The notes under the pieces were generated by a model that searched no databases, had not been told where the DNA came from, and saw only the letters and a program-made list of their open reading frames with translations. This document shows positions 1 to 10,939 of a DNA stretch of 64,000 bases, one piece after another. Position 1 is the stretch's first letter. Each line of letters opens with the position of its first letter. Origin of the DNA: Dryas octopetala. Its lineage: Eukaryota; Streptophyta; Magnoliopsida; Rosales; Rosaceae. A program made the translations under genes and the position numbers. Location of the stretch: contig OY992832.1 in assembly GCA_963921425.1 (NCBI GenBank), positions 26,997,489 through 27,061,488 on the forward strand, read 5' to 3'.

Positions 1-1796
1 GACGGGGGTTTTAATAGATAGTGGAAATTTAATATGCGCAAACATCAAACTAACAGACCAAGAGACGGATAAACGATTTGTTAAAGCATACGAATCCATT
101 AATCGACCTACAACTAACATGCAAGATAGAATAACTAACCTACATAATTAAATAAAACAAATAAAAACAGAAACTAACAAATAAACAAAGTCCCAATTCA
201 TGCTTGCAAAAGGAAATCAGAAACGTAAACTAAACAAACTTAGAGACATAAACTAAACAACTAATTTAAAGTGCATAAATTAAATGAAATCAGAAACGTA
301 AAGTACACAAGATTAAATGCATACACGAATTAAAATCAGCAACATAAAGTAATTGAAACCAAAAGACAAATTAAATAAATTCAGAAACTTAATTTAATAA
401 ATTCAGTAGCATAAACCAATAATTAAAATAGAAACTAGAAGGAAAAGAAAGCAAAAATCAGAGGTGCAAACAAATGGGGGCTGCGGCAAGGAGAGAGGAA
501 GAAGGAGGCACCTAGCAAGCAGGAGGAACTCACGGCAAGGTGAGCTAGGGCTTGCGGCAACAGGTGGTCCTTCCCTCTCACTTGTCACGCCACCCTCTCT
601 CTAAGTCTCTCTCTGAATTCGGCTCACCTTACAAGAGAAATAAAAGTTGAAACTAAAACCCTAAAACAGAAAAATAAAACTAGGAGAGGAGAGGGGAATT
701 TTCGGCTGGAGTGTAGGTGAAAAAGTGATCTCCCAAAAGTCTGAATGAGAGGGACTTATATAGAGGAGCCTTCCTTGAGAGGCAAGGAAGAGGAACTTGC
801 GGCTGCTAGGGTTTGCATCTCCTAGTTCCTTGCGGCTTCAGCTAGGGCTAGCTGACTAGGCCTTGCGTGTTGGGCTGCTCCCCCTTGGGCTTCAGTGGCT
901 CACGCCTAGCCTAGCTAGGGTCCCTCCTTGGCGCATGGGCTGGTAGTCTTGGGCTTTGGGCTTGCATGTTGGGCTTCCATGTTGGGCTTCAGTTGCTTGC
1001 ACAAGATGGGCTAGGGTTTCACTCCATGGGTTTCCATCTTGGGCTTGTCACCTTGGGCTTGCGCATGGCCCCTTGTCTTGCTAGGGTTTGCATGGCATGC
1101 ATGCGCATGCATGGCTGCCATCTACCTCCTTGCGTGTGGCTTTTGGGCTGCTAGGGTTTGGGCCCATGCATGTGCATGCATGGCCCAACTTGGTTCGGCA
1201 TCCCTAGGGCCCATGGGCCTTCCACTTTTGACTTCCCATTTTGCCCCTCATTTCCATTTGAATTCAAATTCATTTCTTCCCTCCATTCATTTCCATGGAT
1301 GTCCACCACCTTCTGGAAGCTTCTGGAACCTTGAAAAACATTTCCTGGTGCAACTAGGATTCCTTGAAAATGAGAGATTCCTTATCCATTTCGACTTCTC
1401 GTAATGCCCATATTGCCCCTGGGGTCTCCTAGTGTCACTAGGACTCCTTTCCCTAGTTGGGTTAGGTTTCCTAGTTCGACCAGGATTTCCTGTTCGAATC
1501 AGGATTTCACATTTCTGGCTCCGCAATGATGGTTCTGGACTTGATGTTTTCTAGTGTGACTAGGAATCCTCATTTGACTAGGATTTCTGCACTTTTCCTG
1601 GTTTGACCAGGATTTCACTTGTTTTCCTGGTTTGACCAGGAAATGTCCCAAAATGGCTCCATTTGCTTCTTTTTCTCATTTCTGCTTCATTTGACCTGAA
1701 AACACAAAAACAAGACAAAAAACACAAAATAGCAAGTTCTAACACTCTAGGTTAAGGAATTAGTATCATAAAGTGATGCAAAATGCACATTCATCA
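1..1796 (-). repeat. 3' LTR of element A (partial)
   Basis: It matches 17881-18980 plus 28081-28776 almost base for base. It ends at 1796 with the inverted LTR start (TGATGAGTG on the minus strand), next to a polypurine tract. About 670 bp lie left of the window. It contains a TATATAAG box (755-762, minus strand), a CT-rich leader, and several 17-bp palindromes of the form TCCTRGT-NNN-ACYAGGA near 1430-1640. The short open frames in it are not genes. Confidence 0.92.
755..762 (-). promoter_or_regulatory. TATA box of the element A LTR
   Basis: TATATAAG on the minus strand, followed downstream by the CT-rich, GAGAG-containing leader. It marks the likely U3/R border. This is a motif match only; transcription is inferred. 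Confidence 0.5.
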
Positions 1797-2083
1797 CACC
1801 CCCAAACTTAGATTTTGCTAGTCCTCGAGCAAATAAAAGAAAGAAAAGACTCAAGACTGACTCCAACATCCCAACAACTGAATTCATGCGCACAACCATT
1901 AATCACATAGGAAAGCAAGGCATATAAATTGTATTCTCCAAATTCTAATAACATTTCAAATAACATACCTCGCTCATCTATTGTCATATAGGCCATCCTT
2001 GACACAAATCCAAGTATTAGACAAACAAGACTAAATCAATACATACATAATAGATTCAACTCCAATCCTCACTATGGCATACT
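1797..2083 (-). mobile_element. Element A internal 3' end: polypurine tract and hairpin
   Basis: Directly inside the LTR is a purine tract (1797-1810, minus strand AAGTTTGGGGGTG), the plus-strand primer. Next to it is a hairpin (1814-1833) with arms TTTGCT/AGCAAA and an 8-nt loop. The remainder is the non-coding 3' region, homologous to 25410-25697 of element B. It is interrupted at 2083 by element C and resumes at 13172. Confidence 0.85.
2079..2083. repeat. Target-site duplication (left) of the C array
   Basis: ATACT here is repeated at 13172-13176. Removing 2084-13176 restores a sequence matching the uninterrupted homologue in element B near 25400-25430 (reverse complement). This shows that the whole 11-kb triple-LTR structure occupies one integration site. 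Confidence 0.93.
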
Positions 2084-2347
2084 TGATGAGTGTTCATTTT
2101 ACGTTATTTTATGATACTAACTCCCTAACCTAGAGTGTTAGAACTCGATACTTTTGTGTCTGTTGTCTTGTTTTTGTGTTTTTAGGTTAAATGAAGCAAT
2201 GATGGAGAAAGAAGCTAAATGAGGCTATTTTGAGCTAAAAATGGAAGAAATGGGAAAAAGAATCTTGAGGGAATCTGCTAGAAGGATCTGGAATCTGAAA
2301 GGAATCTTTGGAGAATCTCAGACAAAATCTTTTGGGGAATCTTTTTT

Positions 2348-2410
2348 GTCAAGGTTGACTTTTGGTCAAAGTCAAAGGTCAAAGGTCAAAGGTCAAAGTC
2401 AATGGTCAAC
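2348..2410 (+). promoter_or_regulatory. W-box (TTGAC/GTCAA) cluster in C LTR U3
   Basis: About nine TTGAC or GTCAA cores lie in 63 bp, several as direct GGTCAAA repeats. TTGAC[CT] is the core bound by WRKY transcription factors, so this may make the LTR stress- or defence-responsive. The same cluster is at 6776-6838 and 11204-11266. Binding is inferred. Confidence 0.45.
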
Positions 2411-3153
2411 CGTGCCACATCATCACATGACATGGACCACACATGCAGCCCATGCACTATGGGCCATGCGCATAACCCTAGCCCAAAGGACCAAGGCCAT
2501 GCGCCTAAGCCATGCAGCCCAAGTCCATCACACCATGCAAGGTGGTAGCCCATGCACTAAAACCCTAGGGCCTAGGTGCATCCCATTCAGCCCAAGTCAT
2601 GCAGCCATGCGCAAGCTAGAAGGGAGCAAGCTCATCACGCCACTAGCAGCCCATTCCAAGCTTCCTTGCGCCAGCCCACTTGCAAGTCACTTAAGCCCAT
2701 CACGCTTACAAGGTTGCAGCAGCCCACATGTGTGTTTGTAAACCCTAGCCCAAGTCGACACACAAGGAGTCCTTATCTTGCAAGGAAGTCAAAACCCTGA
2801 AATCTGAACATCAAATTTCGACAGCAATTCTGTACTTCTCCAGAACGAAACAGGTAGCATGCCATATATGGTTGGAAAGATACGGATGTTAGCTTCGCAG
2901 GGAATTTTACGGATTTCGATTCCGAGTTTTCTAGCTCAAGTTATGGTCATTTTAGTGGAGGTAGCGCAGCAGTTCCGCGAGCTGAAAAGGAGTTACGCCC
3001 AAAAAAAGAGCCCAAATCAGCCTAAGGCCCACTTTTGGCCGAAAATTAGAAGTCTTAAGGAGCAAGAAATTCACTTAAGCCCAGGTTCTTTTAATGAAAC
3101 CCTAGCCGCACCTTGTCTTCAGCTTGCCTCCCAAGGAATCCTCACCTCACCTC

Positions 3154-3161
3154 TATAAATA
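3154..3161 (+). promoter_or_regulatory. TATA box of C LTR 1
   Basis: TATAAATA about 1,070 bp into the LTR, followed at 30-70 bp by the purine-rich GAGAGAG leader. It is repeated in LTRs 2 and 3. Confidence 0.5.
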
Positions 3162-4321
3162 TATCATATTCTCTCATTGTTTGTGGTTCTCATATTTTAT
3201 ATTTTCAGAATTCAAAGAGAGAGAGGGAGGCCGAATTTCAAAGGGAGAGAGTGAGAGGGTGGCGCCACTTGAGGGAGAATGAGAGACCATGTGCCGCAGC
3301 CCTAGCTCACCTTTGCCGTGAGCCTCCTTGCTGCTATGTCTCTCCTCTTCTTCTCTCTTGTGCCGCTGCCACCCTCTTGTGATGTTCTTTGTTTTTCTTT
3401 TGATTCTCTTCTTTTTCTTTAGTTAATTAGTTTGTTCTTGCTTTCATTGTGGATTTAATTATTATAATGGAAGTTAGATCTTTTATTTTCTTTATTATTA
3501 TGTTTTGAGTTTTTTTATTGCTTTGCTAAGTTGGATGATGAAACTTTAATTGTGAGTTATGCAATGGTGACACTTGTGATTTAATTTGATGCATGTAGTA
3601 AATCCTTGATCTCTATTTAAATTGACTCTATTTGTTTTGCATCTTTGACTGATCACCTTAGGTTGCATGCATCTAGATTTATGTTGTGAAACTAAACAAG
3701 CTCGAAAGGATGATAGTTTCAGTAGGCAACAAGTGAGTATCCTAAGATAATATTCATGAGAAAAGGGATCATAGATGACATACAGTACATTAATTTGGAG
3801 CCATGCGCTATGTGTTTGTCATTCTCACAGATCGTAACGACTCTTGCATGGGTAACAGCTGCCTTAGCTTAGAACTAGGGAACATGCAAGTTAACTGGCT
3901 AAGGAAGGCCCAAGAAGCTCTTAGTTTATGCCCAGTAAGGGGAGTAATTGCTAAAAGTGACTAGCCAAACCTTTTAGTAGATGAACTTTATTACATTTAT
4001 GCATTATCTTGAATTGCTTGGTTGTATTTCCATCAATTGGTGTGGATTCTGAATTCTTAGCATTGCAATTGTGTGTGTGTGTGTGTATGTGGTGTGCGTG
4101 AGTTTAATAATCTACAAACCCCCATGCCGTGTGTGTATGTTTGGTTATTCTAGTTGGTAAGTTGAATTGGTTTGATTTGTATTTACCTATTCCTCGTGGG
4201 ATCGACCTCGTACTTATACGCTATGCTTACATGAGCGATTCGTATACTTGCGAGCTACAACTTGGTATTCGTTTCAAAATTCCAAGTAAAACAAGTTGTA
4301 CAAAAAGGAGCAACAAGTTTT

Positions 4322-4339
4322 TGGCGCCGTTGCCGGGGA
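4322..4339 (+). other. Primer-binding site, tRNA-Asp type
   Basis: TGGCGCCGTTGCCGGGGA is complementary to the 18 3'-terminal bases of plant tRNA-Asp(GUC) including CCA. It lies 6 nt from the LTR end. The same site is at 8750-8767 in the second unit. Confidence 0.93.
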
Positions 4340-4513
4340 ATGGTGCTAAATATCATCGAATTGGTTTTACTTATCATTAGAATTAGGTTAGGTTATTTAT
4401 TTTTCTTTGTAGTTTTTTTTTTTTTTTTTGGTTTTATTAATGCTATTTTCTACTTGAATTCTTATTCTAACCAATTATTGTTTTTGAGAGTTTTTGGAAG
4501 GTTCAAAGAGTCC

Positions 4514-4576
4514 ATGAAGGATGGCGAGCTTTCCAAAGCCGAGAGCAAGAAAGGGAAGAAGAGGACATTTGAGTAG
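4514..4576 (+). pseudogene. gag C-terminal relic (20 codons)
   Basis: ATG to TAG encodes 20 lysine/glutamate-rich residues (contains AESKKGKKR). It aligns in position and composition with the lysine-rich end of the gag-protease in element B (AESSNGKKRKRKGRK). Everything between leader and gag tail has been deleted. Repeated at 8942-9004. No reason to expect function. Confidence 0.55.
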
Positions 4577-4619
4577 ACGATTGGCAACGTCTGGCTGAAG
4601 ACGTACAAACTTAGCGCTG

Positions 4620-4637
4620 TTTGGGAGGCAACCCAAA
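4620..4637 (+). other. Conserved post-gag hairpin
   Basis: TTTGGG-AGGCAA-CCCAAA, a perfect 6-bp stem. The same motif (TTGGGAGGCAACCCAA) follows the gag stop codon in B (23729-23744) and in the minus-strand elements A and F. Its retention in C, which has lost gag, suggests a cis-acting role of unknown nature. Confidence 0.5.
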
Positions 4638-4866
4638 GCTTTTGAAGAAATCAAGGGAGTGAGTCGAGAAGACCAAGGAGGCCGCGTCTATGCTTTGAGG
4701 ATCATGGTGGCTGTGCATTCATTGGGCCATGCTTGCAATCCAAGTACACAATTTCTTTCATCCTTGCTTCATTGAACCAATTTTTAGTTTTTTGTATTTT
4801 TGGTTTTGTTGGATAATTGTTTTGATTCCCTTACTTTAACTGATCATGCATGTTTGTTATTTCTTT

Positions 4867-4884
4867 CACATTGAGGACAATGTG
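4867..4884 (+). other. Conserved hairpin before internal PPT-like tract
   Basis: CACATTG-AGGA-CAATGTG. In B (23950-23969) the stem is ATACATTG-AGGG-CAATGTAT. The outer C-G pair of C is a T-A pair in B, which is a compensatory change. A purine tract (4891-4902) follows within 7 nt in both. Confidence 0.5.
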
Positions 4885-6498
4885 TCATTTAAGTTTGGGG
4901 GGAAAGGCAATTTCTTTGTTTTTAGGTTTCTAGGTTTTTCTAAAAATTAAAATAAAAAATAAAATTCTTTCTGTTTGTTTTCAATTAGGGTGTTAAAACC
5001 CACAACAAAATGCAATTCTCTAAGATTCATTCCACTCTAATGATGGAGTTGAATCCTTAGAACCGTGTTGCGACATTGTTTTAAATAAAAACAAAGTTTT
5101 GAGTTTTTTTGTTTTTAATTGTGTTTTTAGAGTCCCCAACAAGTTGATTGATTGTTTATGGTCTTTGAGAAGCATGTTTAGCATTGTTGTATATGATATG
5201 TGTTCTTCTTTTTCTAATATTGTTCCATAACCTATATTATGATTCTATGTGATTAGATCTTGTTTTCATAAGCTTGAGTTATGATTTGCATGATTTAGTG
5301 ATTCATATACATTTTAGAGTAGACTTATATGACCTAAGTGAGCTTTTGAGCCTTGTCCTTCATTTTTCGAGTGTTAGACACCACTCTATTCCTTTCTTGT
5401 CATTTAAGTCGTTGTGTGATCTCATTATTCATTCTTTTGATCAAATGCTTGAAATACACATGATTTGTATCAATGAACTAGAACTTCTCTCTTATTCTAT
5501 GCAAAGCATGTTTATAACTACATGGAACCTAGGAAATGATTTTAGGCCCTGTTTGTTGTATTTTTAACCTTTAGTTAACCCTTTACTTTCTAACCCTAGT
5601 TTAACCTTAAGTTTGGGGGTGTTACATCCCTTGACCTAATTTTTCTTTTATCTATGGTGTTGCATTGATTTGTGACTTTTGGAGGTTGAAGAAAAGTGTT
5701 TATGCATAGCTTGAAACAAAAGAAAAATGAAAAGTGCTACAAAAGTGTGTATGCCGTACCCTTAAAAAAAAAAAAAAAAAAGTGAAGTGTATGGGACGGT
5801 TCCAAAAGAAAAAAAAATAAAAAAAATTTGAAATAGTCAAGCTATGTAGTGCAATTGTGGAAGGTATGCCTCTAAGAGTTGTGTTGGTTGCAATTCCATA
5901 GATCTAGCCCTTTGTTGTATACCCTTTTCATTGTTTTTATCACACCTAACCCAAGCTAACCCTTTTGAAAGTCCTAATTGATCTTAGGAGAAATGTGGTT
6001 CTTGATGTGGAGTGTAGATGAGAGAGGAGCATATGGTTTTTGATTTTATTTCAAGTATTTTGATATTCCTTTCATGAGATCATGTTTCCTTTCAAATGTG
6101 CCCTTGTTTCATGCTAATATGTGAGCTATTTGTCTTTGATTACATAACATCTCTCACATATACTTATGAGTGCACGAATCAACCTAATTCTTGAGTGTTT
6201 TATTGTTGAGAGTATGCCTTTGTGAGGATTGGAGTTGAATCTATTTTGTATATGTTGATCTATTCCTTGCTTTTCTGACACTTGGGTTATGAAGAGAATG
6301 ACCTATATGCACAATGGAGGAGTAAGGTATGTTATTTGAAGCATTATTAGAATTTGAAGAATAAATGTTATATATGCCTTGCTCTACTATGTTATTGTTG
6401 GTCATACTCATGATATCATCTGTTGGGAAAGTAAGTAGTTTGTTTTTGAGTCTTTGAGTCTTTTCTTTATTTTCTTTGCTCGAGGACTAGCAAAGTCT

Positions 6499-6511
6499 AA
6501 GTTTGGGGGTG
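6499..6511 (+). other. Terminal polypurine tract of C unit 1
   Basis: AAGTTTGGGGGTG abuts the start of the next LTR (6512), the expected plus-strand priming site. The same tract is at 10927-10939 in unit 2. Confidence 0.85.
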
Positions 6512-8743
6512 TGATGAGTGTTCATTTTACGTTATTTTATGATACTAACTCCCTAACCTAGAGTGTTAGAACTCGATACTTTTGTGTCTGTTGTCTTGTT
6601 TTTGTGTTTTTAGGTTAAATGAAGCAATGATGGAGAAAGAAGCTAAATGAGGCTATTTTGAGCTAAAAATGGAAGAAATGGGAAAAAGAATCTTGAGGGA
6701 ATCTGCTAGAAGGATCTGGAATCTGAAAGGAATCTTTGGAGAATCTCAGACAAAATCTTTTGGGGAATCTTTTTTGTCAAGGTTGACTTTTGGTCAAAGT
6801 CAAAGGTCAAAGGTCAAAGGTCAAAGTCAATGGTCAACCGTGCCACATCATCACATGACATGGACCACACATGCAGCCCATGCACTATGGGCCATGCGCA
6901 TAACCCTAGCCCAAAGGACCAAGGCCATGCGCCTAAGCCATGCAGCCCAAGTCCATCACACCATGCAAGGTGGTAGCCCATGCACTAAAACCCTAGGGCC
7001 TAGGTGCATCCCATTCAGCCCAAGTCATGCAGCCATGCGCAAGCTAGAAGGGAGCAAGCTCATCACGCCACTAGCAGCCCATTCCAAGCTTCCTTGCGCC
7101 AGCCCACTTGCAAGTCACTTAAGCCCATCACGCTTACAAGGTTGCAGCAGCCCACATGTGTGTTTGTAAACCCTAGCCCAAGTCGACACACAAGGAGTCC
7201 TTATCTTGCAAGGAAGTCAAAACCCTGAAATCTGAACATCAAATTTCGACAGCAATTCTGTACTTCTCCAGAACGAAACAGGTAGCATGCCATATATGGT
7301 TGGAAAGATACGGATGTTAGCTTCGCAGGGAATTTTACGGATTTCGATTCCGAGTTTTCTAGCTCAAGTTATGGTCATTTTAGTGGAGGTAGCGCAGCAG
7401 TTCCGCGAGCTGAAAAGGAGTTACGCCCAAAAAAAGAGCCCAAATCAGCCTAAGGCCCACTTTTGGCCGAAAATTAGAAGTCTTAAGGAGCAAGAAATTC
7501 ACTTAAGCCCAGGTTCTTTTAATGAAACCCTAGCCGCACCTTGTCTTCAGCTTGCCTCCCAAGGAATCCTCACCTCACCTCTATAAATATATCATATTCT
7601 CTCATTGTTTGTGGTTCTCATATTTTATATTTTCAGAATTCAAAGAGAGAGAGGGAGGCCGAATTTCAAAGGGAGAGAGTGAGAGGGTGGCGCCACTTGA
7701 GGGAGAATGAGAGACCATGTGCCGCAGCCCTAGCTCACCTTTGCCGTGAGCCTCCTTGCTGCTATGTCTCTCCTCTTCTTCTCTCTTGTGCCGCTGCCAC
7801 CCTCTTGTGATGTTCTTTGTTTTTCTTTTGATTCTCTTCTTTTTCTTTAGTTAATTAGTTTGTTCTTGCTTTCATTGTGGATTTAATTATTATAATGGAA
7901 GTTAGATCTTTTATTTTCTTTATTATTATGTTTTGAGTTTTTTTATTGCTTTGCTAAGTTGGATGATGAAACTTTAATTGTGAGTTATGCAATGGTGACA
8001 CTTGTGATTTAATTTGATGCATGTAGTAAATCCTTGATCTCTATTTAAATTGACTCTATTTGTTTTGCATCTTTGACTGATCACCTTAGGTTGCATGCAT
8101 CTAGATTTATGTTGTGAAACTAAACAAGCTCGAAAGGATGATAGTTTCAGTAGGCAACAAGTGAGTATCCTAAGATAATATTCATGAGAAAAGGGATCAT
8201 AGATGACATACAGTACATTAATTTGGAGCCATGCGCTATGTGTTTGTCATTCTCACAGATCGTAACGACTCTTGCATGGGTAACAGCTGCCTTAGCTTAG
8301 AACTAGGGAACATGCAAGTTAACTGGCTAAGGAAGGCCCAAGAAGCTCTTAGTTTATGCCCAGTAAGGGGAGTAATTGCTAAAAGTGACTAGCCAAACCT
8401 TTTAGTAGATGAACTTTATTACATTTATGCATTATCTTGAATTGCTTGGTTGTATTTCCATCAATTGGTGTGGATTCTGAATTCTTAGCATTGCAATTGT
8501 GTGTGTGTGTGTGTATGTGGTGTGCGTGAGTTTAATAATCTACAAACCCCCATGCCGTGTGTGTATGTTTGGTTATTCTAGTTGGTAAGTTGAATTGGTT
8601 TGATTTGTATTTACCTATTCCTCGTGGGATCGACCTCGTACTTATACGCTATGCTTACATGAGCGATTCGTATACTTGCGAGCTACAACTTGGTATTCGT
8701 TTCAAAATTCCAAGTAAAACAAGTTGTACAAAAAGGAGCAACA
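6512..8743 (+). repeat. C array LTR 2 (shared middle LTR)
   Basis: Exact repeat of 2084-4315 at a distance of 4428 bp. It serves both as 3' LTR of unit 1 and 5' LTR of unit 2, as expected after LTR-LTR recombination or integration of a tandem cDNA. Confidence 0.93.
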
Positions 8744-10939
8744 AGTTTTTGGCGCCGTTGCCGGGGAATGGTGCTAAATATCATCGAATTGGTTTTACTT
8801 ATCATTAGAATTAGGTTAGGTTATTTATTTTTCTTTGTAGTTTTTTTTTTTTTTTTTGGTTTTATTAATGCTATTTTCTACTTGAATTCTTATTCTAACC
8901 AATTATTGTTTTTGAGAGTTTTTGGAAGGTTCAAAGAGTCCATGAAGGATGGCGAGCTTTCCAAAGCCGAGAGCAAGAAAGGGAAGAAGAGGACATTTGA
9001 GTAGACGATTGGCAACGTCTGGCTGAAGACGTACAAACTTAGCGCTGTTTGGGAGGCAACCCAAAGCTTTTGAAGAAATCAAGGGAGTGAGTCGAGAAGA
9101 CCAAGGAGGCCGCGTCTATGCTTTGAGGATCATGGTGGCTGTGCATTCATTGGGCCATGCTTGCAATCCAAGTACACAATTTCTTTCATCCTTGCTTCAT
9201 TGAACCAATTTTTAGTTTTTTGTATTTTTGGTTTTGTTGGATAATTGTTTTGATTCCCTTACTTTAACTGATCATGCATGTTTGTTATTTCTTTCACATT
9301 GAGGACAATGTGTCATTTAAGTTTGGGGGGAAAGGCAATTTCTTTGTTTTTAGGTTTCTAGGTTTTTCTAAAAATTAAAATAAAAAATAAAATTCTTTCT
9401 GTTTGTTTTCAATTAGGGTGTTAAAACCCACAACAAAATGCAATTCTCTAAGATTCATTCCACTCTAATGATGGAGTTGAATCCTTAGAACCGTGTTGCG
9501 ACATTGTTTTAAATAAAAACAAAGTTTTGAGTTTTTTTGTTTTTAATTGTGTTTTTAGAGTCCCCAACAAGTTGATTGATTGTTTATGGTCTTTGAGAAG
9601 CATGTTTAGCATTGTTGTATATGATATGTGTTCTTCTTTTTCTAATATTGTTCCATAACCTATATTATGATTCTATGTGATTAGATCTTGTTTTCATAAG
9701 CTTGAGTTATGATTTGCATGATTTAGTGATTCATATACATTTTAGAGTAGACTTATATGACCTAAGTGAGCTTTTGAGCCTTGTCCTTCATTTTTCGAGT
9801 GTTAGACACCACTCTATTCCTTTCTTGTCATTTAAGTCGTTGTGTGATCTCATTATTCATTCTTTTGATCAAATGCTTGAAATACACATGATTTGTATCA
9901 ATGAACTAGAACTTCTCTCTTATTCTATGCAAAGCATGTTTATAACTACATGGAACCTAGGAAATGATTTTAGGCCCTGTTTGTTGTATTTTTAACCTTT
10001 AGTTAACCCTTTACTTTCTAACCCTAGTTTAACCTTAAGTTTGGGGGTGTTACATCCCTTGACCTAATTTTTCTTTTATCTATGGTGTTGCATTGATTTG
10101 TGACTTTTGGAGGTTGAAGAAAAGTGTTTATGCATAGCTTGAAACAAAAGAAAAATGAAAAGTGCTACAAAAGTGTGTATGCCGTACCCTTAAAAAAAAA
10201 AAAAAAAAAGTGAAGTGTATGGGACGGTTCCAAAAGAAAAAAAAATAAAAAAAATTTGAAATAGTCAAGCTATGTAGTGCAATTGTGGAAGGTATGCCTC
10301 TAAGAGTTGTGTTGGTTGCAATTCCATAGATCTAGCCCTTTGTTGTATACCCTTTTCATTGTTTTTATCACACCTAACCCAAGCTAACCCTTTTGAAAGT
10401 CCTAATTGATCTTAGGAGAAATGTGGTTCTTGATGTGGAGTGTAGATGAGAGAGGAGCATATGGTTTTTGATTTTATTTCAAGTATTTTGATATTCCTTT
10501 CATGAGATCATGTTTCCTTTCAAATGTGCCCTTGTTTCATGCTAATATGTGAGCTATTTGTCTTTGATTACATAACATCTCTCACATATACTTATGAGTG
10601 CACGAATCAACCTAATTCTTGAGTGTTTTATTGTTGAGAGTATGCCTTTGTGAGGATTGGAGTTGAATCTATTTTGTATATGTTGATCTATTCCTTGCTT
10701 TTCTGACACTTGGGTTATGAAGAGAATGACCTATATGCACAATGGAGGAGTAAGGTATGTTATTTGAAGCATTATTAGAATTTGAAGAATAAATGTTATA
10801 TATGCCTTGCTCTACTATGTTATTGTTGGTCATACTCATGATATCATCTGTTGGGAAAGTAAGTAGTTTGTTTTTGAGTCTTTGAGTCTTTTCTTTATTT
10901 TCTTTGCTCGAGGACTAGCAAAGTCTAAGTTTGGGGGTG
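8744..10939 (+). mobile_element. C array internal region 2
   Basis: Exact repeat of 4316-6511, with primer site 8750-8767 and polypurine tract 10927-10939. No coding capacity. Confidence 0.9.

Larger units (their letters stand above)
2084..4315 (+). repeat. C array LTR 1
   Basis: It begins TGATGAGTG and ends GAGCAACA (TG...CA). U3 carries a dense TTGAC array (2348-2410). A TATAAATA box lies at 3154-3161, followed by a GAGAGAG leader. Identical to LTRs 2 and 3 as far as compared. The 60-170-codon open frames inside it have no recognisable domain and recur only because the LTR does. Confidence 0.93.
4316..6511 (+). mobile_element. C array internal region 1
   Basis: In order: primer-binding site (4322-4339), an AT-rich leader homologous to the leader of element B, a 20-codon relic of the gag C-terminus (4514-4576), a GGGAGGCAACCC hairpin (4620-4637), a CACATTG/CAATGTG hairpin (4867-4884), and PPT-like tracts at 4891-4902 and 5609-5621. 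A PPT-adjacent hairpin (6475-6494) and the terminal polypurine tract (6499-6511) follow. No protein-coding capacity is credible. An A-rich tract near 5760-5830 interrupts a block that is also conserved in B. Confidence 0.88.

Noticed and set aside
2241-3382. Cluster of open frames (166, 74, 99 and 89 codons) repeated at +4428 and +8856
   Set aside because: They lie within the C LTR, overlap each other, have no domain, and recur only because the LTR is duplicated.
4071-4088. GT repeat as a possible regulatory site
   Set aside because: Simple dinucleotide run in the LTR with no further support.
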